From Nonlabens sp. Ci31 (GTDB taxonomy: Bacteria > Bacteroidota > Bacteroidia > Flavobacteriales > Flavobacteriaceae), in NCBI RefSeq assembly GCF_012974865.1, contig NZ_CP043633.1:1426001-1490000 (forward strand): 64,000 bases of DNA, given 5' to 3'. The notes beneath the pieces were generated by a model. The model saw only the letters and a program-made list of their open reading frames with translations, had not been told where the DNA came from and did no database searches. Position numbers and translations under genes: made by a program. Every line of letters begins with the position of its first letter. The first letter of the stretch is position 1. This document shows, piece by piece, positions 57,064-64,000 of this stretch.

Positions 57064-57096
57064 TTGATTTTCGTTTTGATTTTACCATTACATTTG
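57064..57096 (+). promoter_or_regulatory. Promoter upstream of the TPP riboswitch
   Basis: TTG (57064-57066), a 22-bp spacer and TACATTTG (57089-57096), an exact -7 match. The expected transcription start, near 57103, coincides with the first base of the riboswitch aptamer, which makes the assignment more convincing. Confidence 0.65.
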
Positions 57097-57103
57097 CCGC
57101 CAA

Positions 57104-57196
57104 TCTCAAGGGGTGCTTTTTGAACTGCAGGAATAATGTAGTTCAAATGGCTGAGATAATACCCAAGGAACCTGGGCGAGTAATGTCGCTAAGGGA
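57104..57196 (+). ncRNA. TPP riboswitch (THI element) upstream of TonB receptor gene
   Basis: The conserved parts of the thiamin pyrophosphate aptamer are present in order. GGGGTGC is the P2 entry. An extra hairpin is formed by TGAACT and AGTTCA. GGCTGAGATAATACCC carries the TPP pyrimidine pocket, then GAACCTGG and CGAGTAATGTCG-CTAAGGGAA. It sits 150 bp upstream of the start codon of a TonB-dependent receptor and probably represses it when thiamin is plentiful. The expression platform is unclear; a palindrome copy lies between aptamer and gene. Confidence 0.95.
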
Positions 57197-57232
57197 AAAG
57201 ATGTAAACTGGTTTTGATGTGTGTTTTATTTT

Positions 57233-57248
57233 CGCTTTCGCGAAAGCG
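57233..57248. repeat. GCTTTCGCGAAAGC palindrome, copy 9 (leader of thiamin-receptor gene)
   Basis: A perfect 16-bp palindrome, CGCTTTCGCGAAAGCG, in the mRNA leader between riboswitch and start codon. It could form a hairpin in the transcript and so affect the expression platform. Confidence 0.9.
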
Positions 57249-57348
57249 TGCATCCTAACATTTTTATTTCAAGAGAATCCTTCACACAATTTATTTTAAT
57301 CCAAACCGAATAAATGCCCCTTTTATTTGAACTTTAAACAAAGTTCTA

Positions 57349-59538
57349 ATGAAACATTTACGTCGCGTTTTAATTGCAGCTGCACTGGCAACAACTGGTC
57401 TCGCAATAGCGCAAAACAAACAGGAGCAAGACTCCACAAAAGCTGAAAAATTAGACGAAGTTCTAGTAAAAGCAGTACGTGTTGATGCAAAATCACCCAT
57501 CACACACAGTAATTTATCTAAGAAAGAAATTGCCAAACGTAATTTAGGACAAGACATTCCTATGCTGCTCAATTTCTTACCGTCAGTAGTAACAACAAGT
57601 GACGCAGGAGCAGGAATAGGTTACACGGGATTAAGGGTGCGTGGGGTAAGCTCGCAATCTACTAATGTGACCATTAACGGAATCCCTTATTCTGATGCAG
57701 AATCACTTGGGACTTTTTGGGTCAATTTAGGAGACTTTTCGTCCTCTGTAGAAAATTTACAATTGCAGCGTGGGGTAGGTACAAGTACCAACGGTAGTAG
57801 TGCATTTGGTGCTAGTATTAATATTTTAACCGATGCCTTTTCTAGAGAAGCGAGTGGTGAAATTTCTAATTCCTTTGGTAGTTTTAATAGTAGAAAACAT
57901 ACCGTAAAATTCTCTACTGGATTGATGAATGATCATTTTGAAATAGCTGGCCGATTATCTAACATTGAATCAGATGGTTATGTAGATCGCGCTTCTACTA
58001 GTTTGAAATCTTACTTTTTACAAGGTTCTTATGTGGATGATAATACACTTATTAAAGCGATCACATTTGGTGGTAATAATGTAACCTACCAATCTTGGTT
58101 CGGTATCGATGCTACAACGCTAAGAGAAAACAGAACCTTTAACCCGGCTGGAGCCTATGAAGATGAAAATGGCAATCAACAGTTTTATGATAATGAAGTA
58201 GATGATTACCGTCAGGATCATTATCAATTGCACTGGAATGAACGTTATAGCAACAATTGGTCTACAAACGTAGGTTTGAATTATACCTACGGTCGCGGAT
58301 TCTTTGAACAATTTAGAGAAGATGATGACTTTTCTACATACGGTTTAAATCCGCTAGTGGTTGATGGTCAGATCGTTGATGAAACAGATCTTGTACGTCG
58401 CAGATGGTTGGATAACGATTACTATGTTTTTAATGCAAGTGCTAATTATAAGGATAATGAAATTGATTTGATCTTTGGGACATCCATCAGTCATTATGAT
58501 GGTGATCATTTTGGTGAAGTGATTTGGGCGCGTTTTGCCAGTCAGAGCGATATTAGAGAGCGTTATTATGACGGTAATGGTAGGAAAAATGATCTTTCTG
58601 CTTTTTCAAAAGCTACTTATAAATTGAATGATCGTGTAAAGTTGTACGGAGATCTACAAGTTAGAAATGTGAACTATAAAACTTCGGGTATCAACTCTGA
58701 TCTTTCTTTGTTTTTAGTGGATAAAAATTTCACTTTCTTCAACCCTAAAGCTGGAGTTACTTTTGAGTACAATGAAACTAATGACCTTTATTTATCTTAT
58801 GCAAGAGCTAATAGAGAACCTAATAGGAATGACTTTGAAAGCAATCCAGATATAAAACCAGAGCAACTCAACGACTTTGAATTAGGATGGCGTCATAAGA
58901 AAGGTAATTTCACTCTTAATGTAAACAGTTATTTGATGTTGTACAACGAGCAGTTGGTTTTGAGCGGTCAGATCAATGATGTAGGAGCCCCTTTGAGAAC
59001 CAATAGTGGAGAAAGCTACCGTCTGGGACTAGAAATAGAAGCGGTTATCCCAGTAACAAATCAGCTTACTTTACAGCCTAATCTTGCGGTAAGTAGTAAT
59101 AAAAATAGAGAAACAGTACGATCCTTTGATGGCGAATTACAAAACCTAGGATCTACAGATATTGCTTTCTCCCCTAATGTAGTCGCTGCAAATGCTATAG
59201 TATACCAGCCATTAAAAAACTTTCAAATCTCCTTACTAAGTAAGTTTGTCGGAGAGCAATTTATGAGCAATACCGAGGCGCAAGATTCTAAACTTGATAG
59301 TTATTTTACAAATGATCTTAATTTCATATATACCATAAAGCCGAATTCAATTTTTGATACGGTAGTTTTTACTGGGCTAGTGAATAATATATTTAATCAG
59401 AAGTACGTGTCTAATGGATACTACTTTACGTTTGATGATGACTTTACAAATCCAGGTACAATTGCTACGGTAGAAGGTGCTGGGTTTTATCCTCAAGCAG
59501 GAATTAATTTCTTGACAGGTGTGACGTTGACATTTTAG
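57349..59538 (+). CDS. TonB-dependent receptor, predicted thiamin uptake
   Basis: A 729-residue outer-membrane receptor with a signal peptide (residues 1-21, ending AIAQ), a TonB-box-like segment EVLVKAVRVDAKSP and the plug motif LRVRGVSSQSTNVTINGIPYSDAESLGTFW. The barrel ends in GINFLTGVTLTF. It lacks the carboxypeptidase-like N-terminal domain of the larger SusC-type receptors. The TPP riboswitch in front makes thiamin or a precursor the best guess for its ligand; the family alone (ferric-citrate-like) would not tell. Confidence 0.9.
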   Translation: MKHLRRVLIAAALATTGLAIAQNKQEQDSTKAEKLDEVLVKAVRVDAKSPITHSNLSKKEIAKRNLGQDIPMLLNFLPSVVTTSDAGAGIGYTGLRVRGVSSQSTNVTINGIPYSDAESLGTFWVNLGDFSSSVENLQLQRGVGTSTNGSSAFGASINILTDAFSREASGEISNSFGSFNSRKHTVKFSTGLMNDHFEIAGRLSNIESDGYVDRASTSLKSYFLQGSYVDDNTLIKAITFGGNNVTYQSWFGIDATTLRENRTFNPAGAYEDENGNQQFYDNEVDDYRQDHYQLHWNERYSNNWSTNVGLNYTYGRGFFEQFREDDDFSTYGLNPLVVDGQIVDETDLVRRRWLDNDYYVFNASANYKDNEIDLIFGTSISHYDGDHFGEVIWARFASQSDIRERYYDGNGRKNDLSAFSKATYKLNDRVKLYGDLQVRNVNYKTSGINSDLSLFLVDKNFTFFNPKAGVTFEYNETNDLYLSYARANREPNRNDFESNPDIKPEQLNDFELGWRHKKGNFTLNVNSYLMLYNEQLVLSGQINDVGAPLRTNSGESYRLGLEIEAVIPVTNQLTLQPNLAVSSNKNRETVRSFDGELQNLGSTDIAFSPNVVAANAIVYQPLKNFQISLLSKFVGEQFMSNTEAQDSKLDSYFTNDLNFIYTIKPNSIFDTVVFTGLVNNIFNQKYVSNGYYFTFDDDFTNPGTIATVEGAGFYPQAGINFLTGVTLTF

Positions 59539-59587
59539 TGGGTAGCAGGGAAGTTTATTTTATTTTTGCATTGCAATAATAAAACAG

Positions 59588-59654
59588 AAGTAGGCAGTCG
59601 ATGGTATGAATTCGTATAGCTTCATATAAATTATCAATCACTGCCTACTTTTTT
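59588..59654 (+). terminator. Terminator downstream of the thiamin-receptor gene
   Basis: An 11-bp stem (AAGTAGGCAGT and its complement) closing a long 41-base loop and ending in six T residues. The large loop is unusual for a simple terminator. Confidence 0.6.
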
Positions 59655-59658
59655 AACA

Positions 59659-60093
59659 CTAATTGGTCACCCTAATAATGGCTCCGTTTCTTCGAGCGCG
59701 GTATGCTTTTAAGCCGTAAAGTCCTTCACCTTGAATGGGCTGCCCTGTAATAATATTGTATTTATTCTGGTCGTCAGTGCAAGGACAAGTGGCCTCGATG
59801 CCACTTACGGTCATGCGAGAACAGCCGTTAGGAGAATGATTAGGATCGCTTAATTCGTAAACAAAATACTGTGAGTTGTCTAAGTTGTATATCACAAAAC
59901 CACGTAAGCCTACATTAGGAACAAGGACAGAATTCCCCGGGAAATTGAGGTTTCCATATTGAGGTAAGTTGGTGTTAAGGTCTATTTGAAAACCTATATC
60001 AACTAAAAACGGATTGTTATTACGGCCGTCATCGCTGGTACAAGCGAAAACGACAAATAAAATAGCGAGAAGATAAGCTTTGCGTATTTTCAT
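59659..60093 (-). CDS. Rieske-like lipoprotein lacking the cluster ligands
   Basis: A 144-residue lipoprotein (lipobox VVFACT, Cys18). The second half follows the Rieske fold in spacing: CSRMTVSGIEATCPC then YNIITGQPIQGEGLYGLKAYRARRNGAIIRV. A true Rieske domain has Cys-x-His and Cys-x-x-His; here histidines are absent and only cysteines remain, so it probably does not carry a [2Fe-2S] cluster. Such cluster-less surface lipoproteins occur in Bacteroidetes. It is divergent from greA. Function unknown. Confidence 0.65.
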   Translation of the reverse strand: MKIRKAYLLAILFVVFACTSDDGRNNNPFLVDIGFQIDLNTNLPQYGNLNFPGNSVLVPNVGLRGFVIYNLDNSQYFVYELSDPNHSPNGCSRMTVSGIEATCPCTDDQNKYNIITGQPIQGEGLYGLKAYRARRNGAIIRVTN

Positions 60094-60322
60094 TATAAAT
60101 CAATAAGGTGTAAAAGTATAACGAACTGATTGATATTTATTATATTTGTTTTATAATCCCGCAGCAATGAAGGGATTTTGTTTTTTGTCATCACGAGCCA
60201 TGATGTGAGTAATGGGGCTGGTGATTATACTGCTTACTTACCGAATCAAGTTCAACATAAATTTCAAATTCTCTAAGAAAAAGAAAGCGGAAGGCAAACT
60301 ATCATATTAAAATAAAAAAGAC

Positions 60323-60805
60323 ATGAGTAACGTATCATATTATACAGAAGAAGGATTAAAGAAGTTAAAGGACGAGTTGAAGCAACTTAAAGATGTGGAA
60401 CGCCCATTGGCATCGCAGGCTATTGGTGAGGCGCGTGATAAAGGAGATTTAAGTGAAAATGCCGAATACGATGCGGCAAAAGAAGCACAAGGGATGCTGG
60501 AAATGCGTATTTCTAAGCTCGATGCTATTGTTTCTAACGCACGTATCGTAGATGAAAACACGCTAGATCTTTCCAAAGTTCTTATTCATAGTACGGTTAA
60601 GATCAAGAATCTGGGCAATAAAATGACCATGAACTATAAGCTGGTGGCACAAAGCGAGGCCGATGTAACTAAAGGGCACATCTCTGTTGAATCACCCATC
60701 GGTAAAGCATTGTTAGGTAAAGTGGTAGGCGATGTGGCTGAGGCCGTTGTTCCTGTAGGAACCATCAAATTAGAAATCATAGAAATTTCAAGAAATTCAT
60801 CATGA
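60323..60805 (+). CDS. greA: Transcription elongation factor GreA
   Basis: A 160-residue factor that enters the RNA polymerase secondary channel and stimulates cleavage of backtracked RNA. The N-terminal coiled coil (YYTEEGLKKLKDELKQLK) has DKGDLSENAEYDAAKEAQG at its tip with the catalytic acidic pair. The C-terminal FKBP-like domain ends SPIGKALLGKVVGDVAEAVVP. It overlaps the HIT gene by 4 bp (ATGA), a coupled pair commonly found in Flavobacteria. Confidence 0.97.
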   Translation: MSNVSYYTEEGLKKLKDELKQLKDVERPLASQAIGEARDKGDLSENAEYDAAKEAQGMLEMRISKLDAIVSNARIVDENTLDLSKVLIHSTVKIKNLGNKMTMNYKLVAQSEADVTKGHISVESPIGKALLGKVVGDVAEAVVPVGTIKLEIIEISRNSS

Positions 60806-61194
60806 GCATTTTTACAAAAATCATCACAGGAGAAATACCGAGTTTTAAAGTAGCTGAAACTGAAGACTTCATAGCATTTTTAGATATCAATCCCAACGCT
60901 CCTGGGCATACCCTTTGTGTGCCTAAAAAAGAGGTGAATAAAATCTTTGACCTTGATAGCGAGACCTATTTTGATTTGATGGATTTTTCTAGAGAAGTGG
61001 CACTCGCGTTGAGGGAAGAAGTTCCTTGCGAGCGTATAGGAATGTCAGTAATCGGTCTTGAAGTACCTCATGTTCATGTGCATTTGATTCCCTTACGAGA
61101 TATGGAAGATATGCGTTTTATCAATAAAGTCGACCTTAGTAAAGAAGCGATGCAAGATATAGCCGACCGTGTAAAAGCAAGGTTTGATAGCTAG
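60802..61194 (+). CDS. HIT-family nucleotide hydrolase
   Basis: A 130-residue histidine-triad protein with the family's N-terminal FTKIITGEIPSFKVAETEDFIAFLDINPNAPGH and the catalytic triad motif HVHVHLIP (about 89-96). HIT enzymes of the HINT branch hydrolyse nucleoside phosphoramidates or AMP conjugates. It starts inside the greA stop region, so the two are translated together; a functional link is not known. Confidence 0.95.
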   Translation: MSIFTKIITGEIPSFKVAETEDFIAFLDINPNAPGHTLCVPKKEVNKIFDLDSETYFDLMDFSREVALALREEVPCERIGMSVIGLEVPHVHVHLIPLRDMEDMRFINKVDLSKEAMQDIADRVKARFDS

Positions 61195-61425
61195 TTATAT
61201 CTTTGTGTTTCCAGAAAATTTGGTAGAAAATTCATAAATTAAAGTTAGCCTCCAAAGTTATCTGAAATGCATGATGGATCGTGATCATTTTACAAATAGA
61301 GAACGCCCTGCTGGATGCTTAATAAATTTGCGATACAAATTTTACTCATTTCAAAAGTCTTTTACGCAAATTTTCCAGCATGACAATTCAATTCAACTGA
61401 CTTTTGCTCCAAAAATCTAAAACCT

Positions 61426-61875
61426 CTAATTCAAACCGCGCTTTCTAATAAAAAACTCCTTCATCAAATCAGCACAAGGTTGTTTGAGAATTCCAGAAAC
61501 CACTTTTGTTTTAGGATGTAGTTGTGTTCCCATTTTTTGATAACCGCGCTGTTCATCACTCGCCGCAAATACTATGGTCCCTATTTGTGACCAGTACAGC
61601 GCACCTGCACACATCTGGCAAGGCTCTAAAGTGACGTAAAGAGTGCAATCTTTTAAATACTTACCACCTATAAAACTAGAGGCTGCTGTAATAGCCTGCA
61701 TCTCTGCATGAGCAGTAACATCAGTTAGGGTTTCTGTAAGATTATGGCCTTTTGCAATGATGCGGTTTTGGGCTACGATAACAGCGCCAACAGGAATTTC
61801 ATTACGCTCAAAGGCCGCTTCGGCTTCTTGCAAAGCCTTTCTCATGAAATACTCGTGGTCAAATGGTTCGATCAT
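61426..61875 (-). CDS. tadA: tRNA-specific adenosine deaminase
   Basis: A 149-residue zinc deaminase that converts A34 of tRNA-Arg(ACG) to inosine. The active site is HAEM (His56, catalytic Glu58) plus PCQMCAGAL (Cys86, Cys89). The start is set at the ATG at 61875 (MIEPFDHEYFM), which matches the family N-terminus; upstream in-frame sequence is hydrophobic and not conserved. It is alone on the minus strand, with 430-550 bp of gene-free DNA to the next plus-strand gene. Confidence 0.93.
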   Translation of the reverse strand: MIEPFDHEYFMRKALQEAEAAFERNEIPVGAVIVAQNRIIAKGHNLTETLTDVTAHAEMQAITAASSFIGGKYLKDCTLYVTLEPCQMCAGALYWSQIGTIVFAASDEQRGYQKMGTQLHPKTKVVSGILKQPCADLMKEFFIRKRGLN

Positions 61876-62430
61876 GTTTGTAAAAATAAAGCTAAAAGTA
61901 ATAAGAAAATATAAATGAATAAGAGAAACAGAGTAAGTTGGAGTACTTCGGTAAACATAGTGTAAACTTAAACTGATGCCGTTTACAACTGGACGAAAAT
62001 TGTGCTCCAAAAAGCTTTAGACTATAACGTTCAGTTAATTATTAATGAGAAAGCCTGTGAGATTTGACATGCCAGCTATTTGTGTTGGCATTGTCTAAAT
62101 CTGATGTCGATTTAGGTCTTTAGATCAACATCTAGCTTTATAGATATTGACCAAACATACCAAAAGAAATACTTTGCATGTTGGTTTCTAAAAGTTCCTG
62201 TTTGGAGGGTATTGTTGAGATTTTGGAAATAAAATTATGCTCTATAAAAAGCTTTTGACTAATGCTCCACCTATTAATAGCAGCTTTTTTTTGAAATAAT
62301 CACAATGCTTTTAGTTACACATCCTTTAAGGTTGGGGAACGGAAATCAGTTAGAGTTTATAAACTCCTAAGGCTATAAATTAAAGGCAAGACTTTTGATA
62401 TGTTAGGTTTTTAACTTTAAAACACCAACC
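61876..62430. other. Long intergenic region between divergent genes
   Basis: About 555 bases. I see A/T-rich stretches, a weak AAAAAGCT/AGCTTTTT pairing around 62246-62293, and no convincing gene, RNA or repeat. Confidence 0.5.
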
Positions 62431-63339
62431 ATGAAAGAATACTATCCCTTCAAGATTCCAGAACCTTGTCACGAGAATTGGAATCAAATGAAGCCTTCTG
62501 CAAAAGGCAGATTTTGTTCTTCTTGCGAGAAGACAGTGATTGATTTTACTAATAAGAGTACTCTGGAAATCGGTAATTATCTCAAAGAAAACTTACACCA
62601 TGGAGTTTGTGGTCATGTCAATACATCACAGTTAGATCAAGTTATTTTAAAAATCCCAGCAACAACGATTTATCAGCTGCGATTTTCAACTCGGTTTTTT
62701 GCCCTAGCATTATTAATAGTCATGGGTACAACTTTGTTGAGTTGTGTTTCAGATAATGGAACGAAGCAAAAGATCGATGCGATAGAGATTATTGATTCTA
62801 CAGCAAAAAACTCCAAGGATAAACCATTATCTATCAACGATAATCTTGATCATAATATCGATGAAGAAATCCCAATTACTGGCAGATTAAATGCGCCACC
62901 ATCGCCGCCAGTTATTGTTATGACAACAGGAGAAATTGTCTCAATAGAAGGAGTAATGGTTTTAGAAGATCACTATTCAAATGAAGTACCTTTTGCTATA
63001 GTTCAACATCCACCTCAATTCCCGAATACTCCTAAAACTTTAACTAGAGAAGAAAGAAGAAAATCTTTTAGCGATAACATTCAGGAATTTGTAGAAATTA
63101 ATTTTAATAAGAAGGTTCTTGATACAACTATATTAGGAAGGCATAAAATTTCTACTCAATTTAAAATTGATACGACTGGTCAGATCGTTGATATAAAAGT
63201 TAAAGCAAAATATAAAGTTTTAGAAATAGAGGCGTTTAGAGTTTTAAGAACTTTGCCAAATTTTAGACCTGGAAAAGATTATGACGACAATAAAGTAGCT
63301 GTCATGTATGCGTTGCCTATCATTTTTGAAAAGGAGTAA
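62431..63339 (+). CDS. Zinc-knuckle, membrane-anchored protein with TonB-like C-terminus
   Basis: A 302-residue protein with three parts. The N-terminus (about 1-60) has Cys13, Cys29, Cys32 and Cys60 in PEPCHENW, GRFCSSCEK and GVCGHV, a likely four-Cys zinc module seen in flavobacterial proteins. A single hydrophobic helix (about 90-107) crosses the inner membrane. The C-terminal region (about 225-302, TQFKIDTTGQIVDIKVKAKYKVLEIEAFRVLRTLPNFRPG) has the TonB C-terminal fold pattern. It may energise receptors in a specialised way; proof is lacking. Confidence 0.75.
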   Translation: MKEYYPFKIPEPCHENWNQMKPSAKGRFCSSCEKTVIDFTNKSTLEIGNYLKENLHHGVCGHVNTSQLDQVILKIPATTIYQLRFSTRFFALALLIVMGTTLLSCVSDNGTKQKIDAIEIIDSTAKNSKDKPLSINDNLDHNIDEEIPITGRLNAPPSPPVIVMTTGEIVSIEGVMVLEDHYSNEVPFAIVQHPPQFPNTPKTLTREERRKSFSDNIQEFVEINFNKKVLDTTILGRHKISTQFKIDTTGQIVDIKVKAKYKVLEIEAFRVLRTLPNFRPGKDYDDNKVAVMYALPIIFEKE

Positions 63340-63453
63340 TAAACTCCCGTTTTTGAATTGATCAATAATAACCGATCAAATTATAGCAATAGTCCATCAA
63401 CAAATTACCAATTCATTAATTCAACAAATTGATAAATCATCTTACCTTTGAAT

Positions 63454-64000
63454 ATGTCTAAGAATTTACTTGCTACCATTAACGATCCTGCCGATTTAAG
63501 ACGCTTGCCCAAAAGCGATCTGCCTGCAATTGCTCAAGAATTGAGAGCTTTTATAATTGATATAGTGGCGGCAAAAGAAGGACATTTAGGAGCAAGCTTA
63601 GGAGTGGTAGAATTGACCATTGCCTTACATTATGTATTCCATACTCCGGTAGATCAATTGGTTTGGGACGTTGGTCATCAAGCTTATGGACATAAAATTC
63701 TAACAGGTCGTAGGGAGGTTTTTCATACCAATAGAGACCTAGGCGGCATCTCGGGTTTCCCTAAACGTTCAGAAAGCGTGTACGACACCTTTGGAACCGG
63801 TCATAGCTCCACTTCTATCAGTGCTGCGCTTGGAATGGCAATGGCGAGCGCCTTAAAGAAAGAAGATAGAAAACACATTGCGGTAGTAGGCGATGCGAGT
63901 ATCGCCAGCGGTATGGCATTTGAAGCTTTAAATCACGCAGGAGTGAGCGGTGCAGATCTTTTGGTTATTCTCAATGATAATGCTATAGGAATTGATCCTA
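63454..64000 (+). CDS. dxs: 1-deoxy-D-xylulose-5-phosphate synthase, N-terminal part
   Basis: The first 182 codons of the thiamin-pyrophosphate enzyme that condenses pyruvate and glyceraldehyde 3-phosphate, the entry to non-mevalonate isoprenoid synthesis. Seen: [64 protein letters not shown] and [20 protein letters not shown] (TPP-binding). The gene continues past the right edge. A TACCTTTG box at 63443-63450 may be its -7 element, but it lies only three bases from the ATG and no -33 TTG is properly spaced. Confidence 0.95.
   Translation, partial: MSKNLLATINDPADLRRLPKSDLPAIAQELRAFIIDIVAAKEGHLGASLGVVELTIALHYVFHTPVDQLVWDVGHQAYGHKILTGRREVFHTNRDLGGISGFPKRSESVYDTFGTGHSSTSISAALGMAMASALKKEDRKHIAVVGDASIASGMAFEALNHAGVSGADLLVILNDNAIGIDP

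Noticed and set aside
1..64000. CRISPR array, tRNA, rRNA or prophage
   Set aside because: No regularly spaced direct repeats, no tRNA-arm consensus, no rRNA-like stretch and no run of phage structural genes was seen by eye; a covariance-model search could still find a small RNA.

Overview
The window comes from a marine-type member of the Flavobacteriaceae (Bacteroidota). Supporting signs are the AT-rich sequence, Bacteroidetes-type promoters (TTG / TAnnTTTG), TonB-dependent receptors paired with DUF5689-type lipoproteins, an OmpA protein with thrombospondin-3 repeats, DUF1800/DUF1501 export proteins with a type IX-like C-terminal domain, the ileS-dksA-lspA order, and a 14-22 bp GCTTTCGCGAAAGC palindrome scattered through genes and spacers. 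A genus such as Nonlabens or Dokdonia is only a guess.

Layout. 1-6200: end of an unknown gene, a YwqK-like protein, aspS, two small unknowns, hemH, and a broken AAA/DUF4143 ATPase gene. 6200-14100: MATE exporter, thioesterase, sensor kinase, EamA transporter with an ArsC-like protein, prohibitin-like lipoprotein, cystathionine gamma-synthase, and a 34-residue basic protein. 14290-18750: a tightly overlapping operon (RimB-like protease, RimK ligase, M14 deacylase-like enzyme, 5-formyl-THF cyclo-ligase), then a kinase/response regulator pair. 18766-23943 (minus): lspA, adhesin-like protein, dksA and ileS. 24077-29463: DUF2797, GH3, PfkB kinase and a long PurF-like amidotransferase. 29534-31540: a 2 kb gene graveyard between two similar hairpins. 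31613-38440: superoxide dismutase, AddA-like helicase-nuclease, kbl, OmpA. 38674-44200: DUF5689 lipoprotein, a large TonB receptor and a secreted EEP-family phosphodiesterase. 44277-46415: outer-membrane protein and a frameshifted lipoprotein. 46568-56703: YraN, LD-carboxypeptidase, DUF1800/DUF1501, metG, PD40 lipoprotein, ParDE and M28 peptidase. 57064-59538: promoter, TPP riboswitch and the TonB receptor it probably controls. 59659-64000: Rieske-like lipoprotein, greA, HIT protein, tadA, a zinc-knuckle/TonB-like protein and the start of dxs.

Most of the window is housekeeping: three aminoacyl-tRNA synthetases, tRNA editing, haem, folate, isoprenoid, methionine and threonine/glycine metabolism, and envelope biogenesis. 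The most unusual signal is a two-level nested repeat. A palindrome lies in spacers and inside at least eight coding sequences, where it is always in frame and usually encodes Ala-Phe-Ala-Lys-Ala. In three copies, two coding and one intergenic, a second palindromic unit of exactly 21 bp is inserted at the same point near the centre of the first, which keeps the reading frame.

No rRNA, tRNA, CRISPR array, intact insertion sequence or complete prophage was seen.
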